Positions 20,911-32,900 of a stretch of DNA of 64,000 nt are shown here, piece after piece. The position numbers and the translations under genes are program-made. The DNA lies in NCBI GenBank assembly GCA_949152475.1, contig OX424556.1, forward strand, positions 868,001 through 932,000, read 5' to 3'. The notes beneath the pieces are model-generated. The model was not told where the DNA came from and made no database searches. It saw only the letters and a program-made list of their open reading frames with translations. This DNA is from Terebella lapidaria. Its lineage: Eukaryota; Annelida; Polychaeta; Terebellida; Terebellidae. The stretch's first letter is position 1. Each line of letters starts with the position of its first letter.

Positions 20911-23900
20911 ATGATGCGAGAGTCTCGTTTACTGGGTCGTGCAGGATGTCGGTGTTTGCAGACAATGTGGCGTGGGGCACGATCGTCTGCGGCCTCTGTA
21001 GATCTGACTTTATCGACTGGGGCTAGCAGACGGATCACAGAGCCTGTCGCCATGACGAGGGAACAGCTTCAAACTACATACAGGGAGCCAAGTCAACTGA
21101 CCAGGGACAGAACTCATCAAAAGAAAGATACTTTATATCCTTCATCCGCTGAAAAATGGATACCTCACAAGCAAAGCAAGGTCCCAAAGTTCAGAAGGTA
21201 TGGAATCCTTCAAGTTTGATTGTATCAGTCAAGGAAACTCCCAAACATATGTAAGCTGGTGGCGTGAGGTCAATATATCATACAGTGTCAAACAGCATGT
21301 AGAGCAGACTTCCTGAAATATACCAGGCTTAATTAAATCAACTCAATCAGACTGTGTCATACAGAGGACATCATGTCCTACATGTTGAATGTTTATCAGA
21401 TTCACACCTTTTGCTAGTACCATAGATTAGAGAAGTGTGAGTGAGGAATACTCCATATACGTGTGCTAGTTCATGTCCCAACATTTGTCTGCCAATAGGA
21501 AAACAGTGAAGATGCCGAGTGTGGAAGTCCAGGGCGAAGTTCTGTATGGAAAGTTTCCAGTACTGATGGCTCTCAAGGCAGAGAGACGAGAAGTCTACAA
21601 ACTTTACGTCAAGGAGACGATGTTCCACAGCGCAGGCAGCCCTGGCATCATGGCCGAACTCGTGGCATACTGCAAGCAGCGCAAGATCGCAGTCGAGGCC
21701 GTGAGCCAAAACTTCCTGAGTGGCCTGGTTCTGGATCCGGTCCAAGGGCTTCGACAACACCAGGTCAGGAGATAACTTGTGAACACACAGACATCAGGTG
21801 TGCTCCTTACCAGGCCATCGTTACCTCTGTATTGTGTTCCTTGCAGGGCATCTGCGCCGATGTTTCCCCCAAACCATACATGGATTTTGTGGATTTAGAC
21901 GATAGGTGAGCACTTGTGTCTATGATCATGTGTATGTGTGTGTCAAGGAGCAAGAGTTGCGCCGATGTTTCCCCCAAACCATACATGGATTTTGTGGATT
22001 TAGACGATAGGTGAGCACTTGTGTCTAAGATCATGTGTATGTGTGTGTCAAGGAGCAAGAGTTGCGCCGATGTTTCCCCCAAACCATACATGGATTTTGT
22101 GGATTTAGACGATAGGTGAGCACTTGTGTCTAAGATCATGTGTATGTGTGTGTCAAGGAGCAAGAGTTGCGCCGATGTTTCCCCCAAACCATACATGGAT
22201 TTTGTGGATTTAGACGATAGGTGAGCACTTGTGTCTAAGATCATGTGTATGTGTGTGTCAAGGAGCAAGAGTTGCGCCGATGTTTCCCCCAAACCATACA
22301 TGGATTTTGTGGATTTAGACGATAGGTGAGCACTTGTGTCTAAGATCATGTGTATGTGTGTGTCAAGGAGCAAGAGTTGCGCCGATGTTTCCCCCAAACC
22401 ATACATGGATTTTGTGGATTTAGACGATAGGTGAGCACTTGTGTCTAAGATCATGTGTATGTGTGTGTCAAGGAGCAAGAGTTGCGCCGATGTTTCCCCC
22501 AAACCATACATGGATTTTGTGGATTTAGACGATAGGTGAGCACTTGTGTCTAAGATCATGTGTATGTGTGTGTCAAGGAGCAAGAGTTGCGCCGATGTTT
22601 CCCCCAAACCATACATGGATTTTGTGGATTTAGACGATAGGTGAGCACTTGTGTCTAAGATCATGTGTATGTGTGTGTCAAGGAGCAAGAGTTTTCCTTG
22701 TTGAAGTGACAGATGTTGTGGTGTCTGGAGACTTGTGTGTTACCCTCTTGCAGAGAGTCCGACTCTAACAGACCCAAGCTGTGGCTGCTGGTTCAGTCTG
22801 TGCAGGTCAGTCAGTGTCAGTGGTATTCATCTCTTTGTTTTGTCTGCGTTTTTGGATCTTTGGTGAATCCAAGGTCATCTCTGTGTATCGAGTAATCTGA
22901 CGCCTCATTGTCTTTTCAGGATCCAAACAATTTTGGTGCAGTATTGAGGACTGCCCATTACCTTGGGTTGGACAAAATAATTGCACACAATAGGTGAGAC
23001 TGGTATGCGGAATACTCTCGTGACTTTGAATTTGATCAGTGACCTTATTTTCAAGGCCACGGAACAAAATAGCTATTATATATTGTCTGGTAACCTATCT
23101 TAGCCCTTGGGCTAATTTTTTATTTTTGGTGGGACGACATTTCATACATATGCAAATGAAAATAAATTTGATTTATTGATTGATTGAAATCAAGCCTTAA
23201 GAATTGAAATCATGTGTAACACATGATTTTAATGACTTCATTCCTAGAGGCTTGATTTATTTGGGCTTGAAACCTCTTGGCCGGGCACCTTGGCACTACT
23301 GCCTGGTGTGCCATCTTCCTAGCAGTCAGCACAGACAGGATGATTCTGTGTACTAGTAGTACACAGAATCGGAAAATGGAAAATGCCGACTCGGCAAAAA
23401 AAATTCGGGTCAGTGTCAAAATTCATCCATAATACCCCTTAGACATGTTTGTCTAGGTCGACGAGTCCGTTTCTCTCTATGACGCACCATTCCCGAGATA
23501 TCGACGAAAACGAAAAATCCCGACTTGGCGAAAAAATTTCGGGTCGAGGTCAAAGTTGATCCATAGTACCCCCCAGACATGTTTGTCTAGGTCGACGAGT
23601 CCAAAAATAAAGTCTGTTTCGCTCTACGACGCACTGTTTCCGAGATATCGACGAAAACGAAAAAATGCAGACTCGGCAAAAAAATTTCGGGTCAAGGTCA
23701 AAGTTCATCCATAATACCCTCTAGACATGTTTGTCTAGGTCGACGAGTCCAAAAATAACGTCCGTTTCGCTCTACGACACACCGTTTCCGAGATATCGAT
23801 GAGAAGGAAAAATGCCGACTCGGCAAAAAAATTTCGGGTCAAGGTCAAAGTTCATCCATCATACCCCCAGGCATGTTTGTCTAGGTCGACTGGTCCAAAA

Positions 23901-26900
23901 ATTAACGTCCGTTTCGCTCTACGACGCACCGTTTCTGAGATATCGACGAAAACGAAAAATGCCGACTCGGCAAGTTCATTCATAATACCCTCTAGACATG
24001 TTTGTCTAGGTCGACGAGTCCAAAAATAACGTCCGTTTCGCTCTACGACACACTGTTTCCGAGATATCGATGAGAAGGAAAATGTCGGCAAAAAAATTTC
24101 GGGTCCAGGTCAAAGTTCATCCATAATACATTTAAGACATGTTTGTCTAAGGCGACAAGTCCGAAAATGACGTCCATTTTGCTCTACGACGCACAGTTTC
24201 CGAGATATGCAGGAAGCCTCAAGGATGAAAAGGTCATTTGAAGGATCAATCCAAAAATCAATAGGTTCTTCCCTGGTGGTATATAAAACTCCATGCAAAG
24301 TTCTGCAACTATTGCCTGAATATTTTTCGAGTTTATCGTCTGGAAACCAAGTCTCAAAATCGGCCTTGATTTCATCCTCACGGACCTCACGGACCTCGGA
24401 GTCAAATAAAAAAATAAAAAAAACCATAAACATGTTTGTCTAGGGCGACGAGTCCGAAAATAACGTCCGTTTCGCTCTACGATGCACCGTTTCTGAGATA
24501 TGCAGGAAGCCTCGAGGGTGAATCAGCAAAAAATTATTTTGACCTCTAGGTCAGAGGTCGTTTGACGGATTGATCCCAAAATCAATAGGGTTCTTCCCTG
24601 GTGGTATATATGAACCTCCTTGCAGAGTTCTGCATCTATTGCCTGAATATTTTTCGAGTTATCATCCGGAAACCAAAAACCTTGATTTCATCCTCACGGA
24701 CCTCGGAGCCAGCTCAAAAAGAAAAGTGTTCTTCCACATATTTCTGACTAGTGGTGAAAATTTGACAAGGATCCATCGAAGCAATCTAAAGTTATTGTCC
24801 GGAAGCCAAAACGGCGGGAGAAGGAAAAAAAGATCAAAAAAAAATATTCAACAAATATATCACACTTCTAGTATGTCCACAATAGATTCCTAAGCTGTAA
24901 AGTCGAAAATAAGTGAGATATTAACCATTCTGTGATGTGACCTTGAAAATGAGTTCAAAGTTCAAGTTCAAACTCGTGAAAATATTCAGCATATATCATT
25001 TCCTCTATATTCGCAATTGATTCCTAAGCTGTAAAGTCGATAATAAGCCAGATATTAGCCATTTTGTTCTCTGACCTTGAAAATGGGATCAAAGGTCAAA
25101 TTCTCGATCACCGAAATATTCAGTATACATCATTTCCTATATGTTAAACTATGGACTCCTAAGCTGTAAATTCGATAATAAGCGAGATATAAGCCATTTT
25201 GTATTCTGACCTTGAAAACAAGGTGACTGACCTTGAAATTCAGGTCAAAGGTCAAATTCAAGGTCATGAGAATATTCAGAATATATCATTTTCTATCTGT
25301 GCACAATTGACTCTCAAGTTGTAAAGTCGATAATAAGCGAGATATTAGCCATTTTGTTCTTTGACCTTGAAAATGAGGTCAAGGTCAAATTCCAGGTCAT
25401 CAGAATATTCGGCATATGTCATTTCCTATATGTCCACAATTGGTTCCTAACCTGTAAAGTCGATAATAAGCAAGATATTAGCCATTTTGTCCTGTGACCT
25501 TGAAAACGAGGTCAAAGGTCAAGTTCAAGGTCACGAGAATATTCAGCATATATCATTTCCTATATGTTCACAATTGATTCCATAGCTGTAAATTCGATAA
25601 TAAGCGAGATATTAACCATTTCGTGCTCTGACCTTGAAAATGAGGTCAAAGGTCAAATTCAAGGTCATGACAATAATCAGCATATATCATTTCCTATATG
25701 TTCACAATTGATTCCATAGCTGTAAAGTTGATAATAAGTGAGATATTAGCCATTTTGTCCTGTGACCTTGAAAACGAGGTAAAAGGTCAAATTAAAGGTC
25801 ACGAGAACATTCAGCATATATCATTTCCTATATGTTCACAATTGATTCCATAGCTGTAAAGTCGATAATAAGCGAGATATTAACCCTTTCGTGCTCTGAC
25901 CTTGAAAGTGAGGTCAAAGGTCAAATTCAAGGTCATGACAATCAGCATATATCATTTCCTATGTGTCCATAATTGATTCCTAGTTTCTAATCTCAATAAA
26001 AAGTGAGATATTAGGCATAATGTGTCCCATTATAAAGCACAGGAGAATTTAACATGGGAAAGTCCTATTTGGGACCCTTCGAGAACATGAAAATGGCGGC
26101 CACATGCAGACCGGCGATTCAGGGGCAACGAAACTTATACATATCACAGAGGTATGTGAGAGCAATCTTTTGAAATAAAAATCTCAAAACTGTCGGAACA
26201 GTTTTTGAGAAAATGGCCGCCAAAGTCAGAAATTGGCCGTTTTTCGGCGAAAATGGCCGCCATTTAAAAAAAAAAATGTGAAAATCAAAAAACAAATAAA
26301 AAAAACCCTTTTGAAATATTTTTAAGTATTTTTGTGCAAAATTTCAGAAAGATCCGATCGTAAACTTTAAAGATAAAAATGTGGACGGACGACGCCGACG
26401 ACGACGGACGCAACGCCATGCCAATAGGTTATCGGACCATAGGTCCGGTAACCTAAAATCTGAAGGCTGCTTTTGAACACAGGCAGGCGGGGACGATAAA
26501 CAGAAAATTAATTCTATTAGGCCTTATAAATATTATAAATTAGTCTTAACACAGAAATGCCTCCAAGGCATATATAGACCTTGACGTTAATTACAACAAT
26601 GATAACACGTTCATTATCAGTAAATGCAGATATTGAAACCTATTTATGGTAATTTGGGTAAGGTAATTTTGGGAATTGAGCAAGGTTTCATATTCAATCT
26701 TGTGACAAGCTTTTTCTTGAAAACTTTCATCACTGACATCACCCGGCAGTAATGATATTTTGTGGGAATTAACATATTTTGGGCAACAAGGATGATCAGG
26801 GGATACACCCACATGGTCGTCCGCGACCACAAAGCATCTAGTTCTGTTACAGCAGAGAGTAAACTGACATGACAAGCTGAGATTGTTAATGTGGCAGTAA

Positions 26901-29053
26901 CGTCTAGAATCTGAATGATTTTGTAATGTTTATTTGTTCAGTTGTAAGCTGTCACCTGCTGTCAGTAAAGTCAGTGCTGGGGCACTAGAACTAATTGATG
27001 TGTACCAGGTCATCAACTTACCGGACTTCCTTCAGGTCAGAAGATTCTATTATTCCACCAACACAGGTCAGTGAACTTGTGTATATATGGCGGCCCAGTG
27101 TGCAGACTGCGGTTCTTGTTGCAGGCTTGTCGTAGTACGGACTGGCAGATTTTGGGCACGGCTAGTATGAGAGAACCATCAGACTCCACTGTCAATCTGC
27201 AGGAAGTCAGCGTTCACAAAAACACTGTGGTAGTCCTCGGTGAGCTGAGCGGGAGATCATCACCTGTGACGGAATGTTGTCATTTTGTTCATTGAATCAT
27301 GTCTGTGTGTGTTTGGCAGGTAATGAGGGCTCCGGTCTTAGAAAGGAGACCAGCAACTTGTGTGATCAGCTGATCATTGTGGGTCGGGACCAGCGGCGCA
27401 CTGAGCCAGGAAACATGCTGCTTGACTCCCTCAATGTCTCCGTGGCAACAGGTATGATCATTGTAGGTCGGGACTAGCAGCACACTGAGCCAGGAAACAT
27501 GCTGCTTGACTCCCTCAATGTCTCCGTGGCAACAGGTATGATCATTGTAGGTCGGGACCAGCAGCACACTGAGCCAGGAAACATGCTGCTTGACTCCCTC
27601 AATGTCTCCGTGGCAACAGGTATGATCATTGTAGGTTGGGACCAGCAGCACACTGAGCCAGAAAACATGCTGCTTGACTCCCTCAATGTCTCCGTGGCAA
27701 CAGGTATGATCATTGTAGGTCGGGACCAGAAGCACACTGAGCCAGAAAACATGCTGCTTGACTCCCTCAATGTCTCCGTGGCAACAGGTATGATCATTGT
27801 AGGTCGGGACCAGCAGCACACTGAGCCAGAAAACATGCTGCTTGACTCCCTCAATGTCTCCGTGGCAACAGGTATGATCATTGTAGGTCGGGACCAGCAG
27901 CGCACTGAGCCAGAAAACATGCTGCTTGACTCCCTCAATGTCTCCGTGGCAACAGGTATGATCATTGTAGGTTGGGACCAGCAGCACACTGAGCCAGAAA
28001 ACATGCTGCTTGACTCCCTCAATGTCTCCGTGGCAACAGGTATGATCATTGTAGGTCGGGACCAGCAGCACACTGAGCCAGAAAACATGCTGCTTGACTC
28101 CCTCAATGTCTCCGTGGCAACAGGTATGATCATTGTAGGTCGGGACCAGCAGCGCACTGAGCCAGACAACATGCTGCTTGACTCCCTCAATGTCTCCGTG
28201 GCAAAGGTATGATCATTGTAGGTCGGGACCAGCAGCGCACTGAGCCAGAAAACATGCTGCTTGACTCCATCAATGTCTACGTGGCAACAGGTATGATCAT
28301 TGTAGGTCGGGACCAGCAGCGCACTGAGCCAGAAAACATGCTGCTTGACTCCCTCAATGTCTCCGTGGCAACAGGTATGATCATTGTAGGTCGGGACCAG
28401 CAGCGCACTGAGCCAGACAACATGCTGCTTGACTCCCTCAATGTCTCCGTGGCAACAGGTATGATCATTGTAGGTCGGGACTAGCAGCGCACTGAGCCAG
28501 AAAACATGCGGCTTGACTCCCTCAATGTCTCCGTGGCAACAGGTATGATCATTGTAGGTCGGGACTAGCAGCGCACTGAGCCAGAAAACATGCGGCTTGA
28601 CTCCCTCAATGTCTCCGTGGCAACAGGTATGATCATTGTAGGTCGGGACCAGCAGCGCACTGAGCCAGAAAGCATGCTGCTTGACTCCCTCAATGTCTCC
28701 GTGGCAACAGGTATGATCATTGTAGGTCGGGACTAGCAGCGCACTGAGCCAGAAAGCATGCTGCTTGACTCCCTCAATGTCTCCGTGGCAACAGGTATGA
28801 TCATTGTAGGTCGGGACTAGCAGCGCACTGAGCCAGAAAGCATGCTGCTCGACTCCCTCAATGTCTCCGTGGCAACAGGTAACCATGGCTGTCCAGGTCT
28901 TCTCCACAATACTGTCAGATATTGTGTCTTGATTTGAAATTCAGTCCTTTGTTCCTAAACACTATTAAGCATACATTCAAATGAATCATGTTTATATTTT
29001 CAGGAATAATTCTGCATGACCTGAGCAACAAAAGGAACTCTCTGGACTCTTGA
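20911..29053 (+). CDS. MRM1: Mitochondrial rRNA 2'-O-ribose methyltransferase MRM1 (nine exons)
   Basis: SPOUT-class enzyme that methylates a guanosine 2'-OH in the large mitochondrial rRNA, using SAM (family knowledge: Gm1145 in human, RlmB in bacteria). Exons: 20911-21197, 21499-21763, 21847-21905, 22754-22805, 22920-22993, 26942-27035, 27125-27239, 27320-27451, 29004-29053. They total 1128 nt, or 375 aa plus stop (human about 353), and every junction is GT-AG and in phase. The first residues are Arg-rich with no acid stretch, as in a mitochondrial presequence. The RNA-binding subdomain (GEVLYGKFPVLMAL, from about 108) lies in exon 2. SPOUT motif 1 NNFGAVLR is at 224-231, motif 2 GNEGSGLR at 316-323 and motif 3 SLNVSVATG at 352-360, with catalytic-site N354. 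Exons 3 and 8 each begin a tandem array that copies their donor. The 3.9-kb intron 5 is full of mobile elements. Confidence 0.95.
21853..22692 (+). repeat. 105-bp x 8 array spanning the MRM1 exon 3 donor
   Basis: Each 105-bp unit holds the last 53 bp of exon 3 (from TGCGCCGATGTTTCC to GACGATAG) plus the first 52 bp of intron 3, including the donor GTGAGC. Donors lie at 21906, 22011, 22116, 22221, 22326, 22431, 22536 and 22641. Copies are almost identical. The extra copies lack the original acceptor (CTTGCAG before 21847), so they give repeated donors rather than repeated exons. Reading past the first donor meets TGA at once. The long minus-strand ORF over the array is an artefact. Confidence 0.95.
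22994..23115 (+). mobile_element. P2-family 3' end in MRM1 intron 5
   Basis: Part of one core unit (GAATACTCTCGTGACTTTGA onward) followed by CTGGTAACCTATC and the hairpin TTAGCCCTTGGGCTAA (23100-23115). It is followed at 23140-23195 by an AATAAATTTGATTTATTGAT tail typical of a retroposon 3' end. Confidence 0.75.
23390..24890 (-). mobile_element. P1-family element, core and head, minus orientation, in MRM1 intron 5
   Basis: From 23390 to about 24200 there are about five core units of roughly 146-148 bp, with CGACGAGTCCAAAAATAACG, TTTCGCTCTACGACGCACCG and AGACATGTTTGTCTAGGTC. From about 24200 to 24480, and again to about 24890, come two copies of the head sequence, the reverse complement of 30050-30330: AATCAATAGGGTTCTTCCCT, GATTTCATCCTCACGGACCT. 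The palindromic end itself is not seen. The unit sequence differs strongly from the core at 30310-33600 but keeps its length and landmarks. Confidence 0.8.
24890..26454 (-). mobile_element. P2-family element: nine-unit core and 5' end, in MRM1 intron 5
   Basis: About nine tandem units of roughly 130 bp (TTCCTATATGTCCACAATTG, CTGTAAAGTCGATAATAAGC, GAGATATTAGCCATTTTGTC, CTTGAAAATGAGGTCAAAGG). Then come the AAAATGGCGGCCACATG block, a GACGGACGACG tract and the 5' palindrome ending GGTCCGGTAACCT at 26454. Most units carry an AGGTCAAAGGTCA site and flanking TCAAGGTCA sites. Confidence 0.85.
26545..26590 (+). mobile_element. Decayed P1-type 3' tail
   Basis: AGAAATGCCTCCAAGGCATA, then TATAGACCTTGACGTTAATT, matches the P1 tail at 33708-33745 with several changes. 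No core or head is attached. The sequence between it and the P2 end at 26454 is not recognised. Confidence 0.5.
27371..28880 (+). repeat. 84-bp x 18 array spanning the MRM1 exon 8 donor
   Basis: The unit is the last 81 bp of exon 8 (from TGATCATTG to GCAACAG, coding for motif 3) plus GTA, the first 3 bases of the intron. Joining GTA to the next TGATC makes a donor-like GTATGATC at each junction. There is one exonic copy and 17 intronic ones, with donors from 27452 to 28879. Nearly all are 84 bp; one is 83 bp (near 28205). The last copy is followed by GTAACCATGG, probably the ancestral donor. The exon frame continues into the array as 28-codon repeats but meets TAG at 27475-27477 in the first intronic copy, so only the first donor gives full-length protein. 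Confidence 0.95.
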
Positions 29054-29142
29054 TCTTCAGCGAGACTTGCCTTCGTTATAATCTTATATGATGTATTCTC
29101 TAGTTCACTTTTATGAGCTGTATTAATGTTCTTGATATGACA

Positions 29143-29256
29143 ATGAATAAACAGATCAAATGTCATTTCTGTGTTATGTAATGAATAAATAGATCAAATG
29201 TCATTTCTGTGTTATGTAATGAATAAATAGATCAAATGTCATTTCCGTGTTATGTA
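29143..29256 (+). promoter_or_regulatory. Triplicated polyadenylation-signal region of MRM1
   Basis: Three tandem copies of a 38-bp unit (ATGAATAAATAGATCAAATG, then TCATTTCTGTGTTATGTA) begin at 29143, 29181 and 29219, 90 bp after the MRM1 stop. Each contains AATAAA (29146, 29184, 29222) and a following GT/T-rich stretch as expected for 3' processing. It is very likely the MRM1 polyadenylation region. Confidence 0.8.
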
Positions 29257-29454
29257 CTGACCAGTCACCATGGGTACATTTACTGCACTAGGTTCAATGT
29301 CAACTTCCAATCATTTCCCAGGAGAAAAATCAGCTTTTGTTGCAAGGTAGAAAATAGAAACTTCAAACTTCCACATTTCTTGTAAAATGTTGAATATATT
29401 CATTATCAACAAATTAAACCTTTGCAACCTGACATTCTGTTCCAACATGTTTTT

Positions 29455-29676
29455 AGGTTACCGGACCTATGGTCCGATAACCTATTGGCATGGCGTTGCG
29501 TCCGTCGTCTGCGTCGTCCGTCCACATTTTTAGGTTCCGGACCTATGGTCCGATAACCTATTGCCATGGCGTTGCGTCCGTCCGTCCGTCCGTCAGTCCG
29601 GGTAAACATTTAGGGTTAAGGGGCTATGAAATAGCCCCTTAACCTACTTTTTATGAAAAATTAGGCCAAGGGCCAA
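29455..29676. mobile_element. Stack of P-family termini, including a perfect 14-bp-arm palindrome
   Basis: Two P2 5' ends follow each other (AGGTTACCGGACC at 29455 and a slightly shortened copy at 29532), each with its CGTTGCGTCCGTC tract. Then comes a different palindrome, GGTTAAGGGGCTAT / ATAGCCCCTTAACC with a 3-nt centre (29614-29644), which looks like the 5' end of another family. At 29661-29676 a 3' hairpin variant (TTAGGCCAAGGGCCAA) begins the next element in minus orientation. Confidence 0.75.
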
Positions 29677-29905
29677 AGTCACCGGACGATGTTTAATATT
29701 TTAGATGTTAGCCAGGTCACTGGTTGAATTCAAGGTCAAGAGAATATTCAGCATATATAACATTAAGCATATATCATGTCCACAGTTGATTGCTAAGCTG
29801 TAAATTCAATAATCAGCGAGATATTAGCAATTTTGTGCTGTGGCCTTGAAAATGAAGGGGCAAAGGTCAAATTCAAGGTCATCAAAATATTCAGTGTATA
29901 TCATT

Positions 29906-32900
29906 AGGGCATTTCGGCCCGAAATGCCCTTATGGTTTTGTCTGGTTTTTTTTTTTTTTTTTTTTTTTTTCTTCTTTTTTTTTTACTTTCCGTCGTTTTG
30001 GTTTCCGATCAATAACTCGGGAACGCCTGAACGGATCTTGTCCAAATTTACACCACTGCTCAGAAATATTACATGGAAGACCCCTATTGTTTTGGAGGCG
30101 GCTCCGGGGTCCGTGAGGTCCGTGAGGATGAAATCAAGGTTGATTTTGAGACTTGGTTTCCGATCGATAACTCAAAAAGTATTCATGCAATGGCAAGTAT
30201 TCTCTGCATGGGAGTTCATATACCACCAAGGAAGAACCCTATTGATTTTGGGATCACTCCGTCGAACGACCTTTGACCTAGAGCTCGGAAGAATTTTTGC
30301 TGATTCATCCTTCAGGCTTTCTTGCATATCTCGGAAACGGTGTGTCGTAGAGCGAAACGGAGCTCAATTTCGGCCTCCTGGCACTAGACAAACTAGTCTA
30401 GGGGGTATCTTGGGTCGAAACGACCCCTGGTGTCGATTTTTTTTTTCGCCGACTCGGCACTTCCTGTTTGGCCGTATCTCGGAAACGGTATGTCGTAGAG
30501 CGAAACGGAGCTCAATTTCAGCCTCCTGGCACTAGACAAACTAGTCTAGTGTGTATCTTGGGTCGAAACGACCCCTGGTGTCGAATTTTTTTTTCGCCGA
30601 CTCGGCACTTCCTGTTTGGCCGTATCTCGGAAACGGTATGTCGTAGAGCGAAACGGAGCTCAATTTCGGCCTCCTGGCACTAGACAAACTACTCTAGTGT
30701 GTATCTTGTGTCGAAACGACCCCTGGTGTCGATTTTTTTTTTCGCCGACTCGGCACTTCCTGTTTGGCCGTATCTCGGAAACGGTATGTCGTAGAGCGAA
30801 ACGGAGCTCAATTTCGGCCTCCTGGCACTAGACAAACTAGTCTAGTGTGTATCTTCGGTCGAGACGTCCCCTGGTGTCAAATTTTTTTTTCGCCGACTCG
30901 GCACTTCCTGTTTGGCCGTATCTCGGAAACGGTGCGTCGTAGAGCGAAACGGAGCTCAATTTCGGCCTTCTGGCACTAGACAAACTAGTCTAGTGTGTAT
31001 CTTGGGTCGAAACGACCCCTGGTGTCGATTTTTTTTTTCGCCGACTCGGCACTTCCTGTATGGCCGTATCTCGGAAACGGTACGTCGTAGAGCGAAACGG
31101 AGCTCAATTTCGGCCTTCTGGCACTAGACAAACTAGTCTAGGGGGTATCTTGGGTCGAAACGACCCCTGGTGTCGATTTTTTTTTTCGCCGACTCGGCAC
31201 TTCCTGTATGGCCGTATCTCGGAAACGGTACGTCGTAGAGCGAAACGGAGCTCAATTTCGGCCTTCTGGCACTAGACAAACTAGTCTAGGGGGTAACTTG
31301 GGTCGAAACGACCCCTGGTGTCGATTTTTTTTTTCGCCGACTCGGCACTTCCTGTTTGGCCGTATCTCGGAAACGGTGCATCGTAGAGCGAAACGGAGCT
31401 CAATTTCGGCCTCCTGGCACTAGACAAACTAGTCTAGTGTGTATCTTCGGTCGAGACGACCCCTGGTGTCGAATTTTTTTTTCGCCGACTCGGCACTTCC
31501 TGTTTGGCCGTATCTCGGAAACGGTGCGTCGTAGAGTGAAACGGAGCTCAATTTCGGCGTTTTGGCACTAGACAAACTAGTCTAGTGTATATCTGGGGTC
31601 GAGACGACCCCTGGTGTCGAATTTTTTTTTCGCCGACTCGGCACTTCCTGTTTGGCCGTATCTCGGAAACGGTGCGTCGTAGAGAGAAACGGAGCTCAAT
31701 TTCGGCCTCCTGGTACTAGACAAACTAGTCTAGTGTGTATCTTCGGTCGAGACGTCCCCTGGTGTCAAATTTTTTTTTCGCCGACTCGGCACTTCCTGTT
31801 TGGCCGTATCTCGGAAACGGTGCGTCGTAGAGCGAAACGGAGCTCAATTTCGGCCTTTTGGCACTAGACAAACTAGTCTAGTGTGTATCTTGGGTCGAAA
31901 CGACCCCTGGTGTCGTTTTTTTTTTTTCGCCGGCTCGGCACTTCCTGTTTGGCCGTATCTCGGAAACGGTACGTCGTAGAGCGAAACGGAGCTCAATTTC
32001 GGCCTTCTGGCACTAGACAAACTAGTCTAGGGGGTATCTTGGGTCGAAACGACCCCTGGTGTTGATTTTTTTTTTCGCCGACTCGGCACTTCCTTTTTGG
32101 CCGTATCTCGGAAACGGTACGTCGTAGAGCGAAACGGAGCTCAATTTCGGCCTTCTGGCACTAGACAAACTAGTCTAGGGGGTAACTTGGGTCGAAACGA
32201 CCCCTGGTGTCGATTTTTTTTTTCGCCGACTCGGCACTTCCTGTCTGGCCGTATCTCGGAAACGGTGCGTCGTAGAGCGAAACGGAGCTCAATTTCGGCC
32301 TTTTTGCACTAGACAAACTAGTCTAGTGTGTATCTTGGGTCGAGACGACCCCTGGTGTCGAATTTTTTTTTCGCCGACTCAGCACTTCCTGTTTGACCGT
32401 ATCTCCGAAACGGTGCGTCGTAGAGAGAAACGGAGCTCAATTTCGGCCTTCTGGCACTAGACAAACTAGTCTAGTGTGTATCTTGGGTCGAGACGACCCT
32501 GGTGTCGAATTTTTTTTCGCCGACTCGGCACTTCCTGTTTGGCCGTATCTCTGAAACGGTGCGTCGTAGAGCGAAACGGAGCTCAATTCCGGCCTCCTGG
32601 CACTAGACAAACTAGTCTAGTGGGTATTTTGGGTCGAGACGACCCCTAGTGTCAAATTTATTTTCGCCGACTCGGCACTTCCTGTTTGGCAGTATCTCGG
32701 AAATGGTGCGTCGTAGAGCGAAACGGAGCTCAATTCCGACCTCCTGGCACTAGACAAACTAGGCTTATGGGTATTTTGGGTCGAGACAACCCCTGGTGTC
32801 AATTTTTTTTTCGCTGAATCGGCACTTCCTGTTTGGCCGTATCTCGGAAACTGTGCATCATACAGGGATACGGAGCTCAATTCCGGCCTTCTGGCACTAG

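Noticed and set aside
21807-22688. A 293-codon minus-strand ORF with a 35-residue period
   Set aside because: Product of the 105-bp array; the plus strand holds a verified exon and its donor.
27289-28907. Long ORFs on both strands (up to 477 codons) with a 28-residue period
   Set aside because: They arise because the 84-bp array unit is a multiple of three; the real coding sequence is exon 8 of MRM1 on the + strand.
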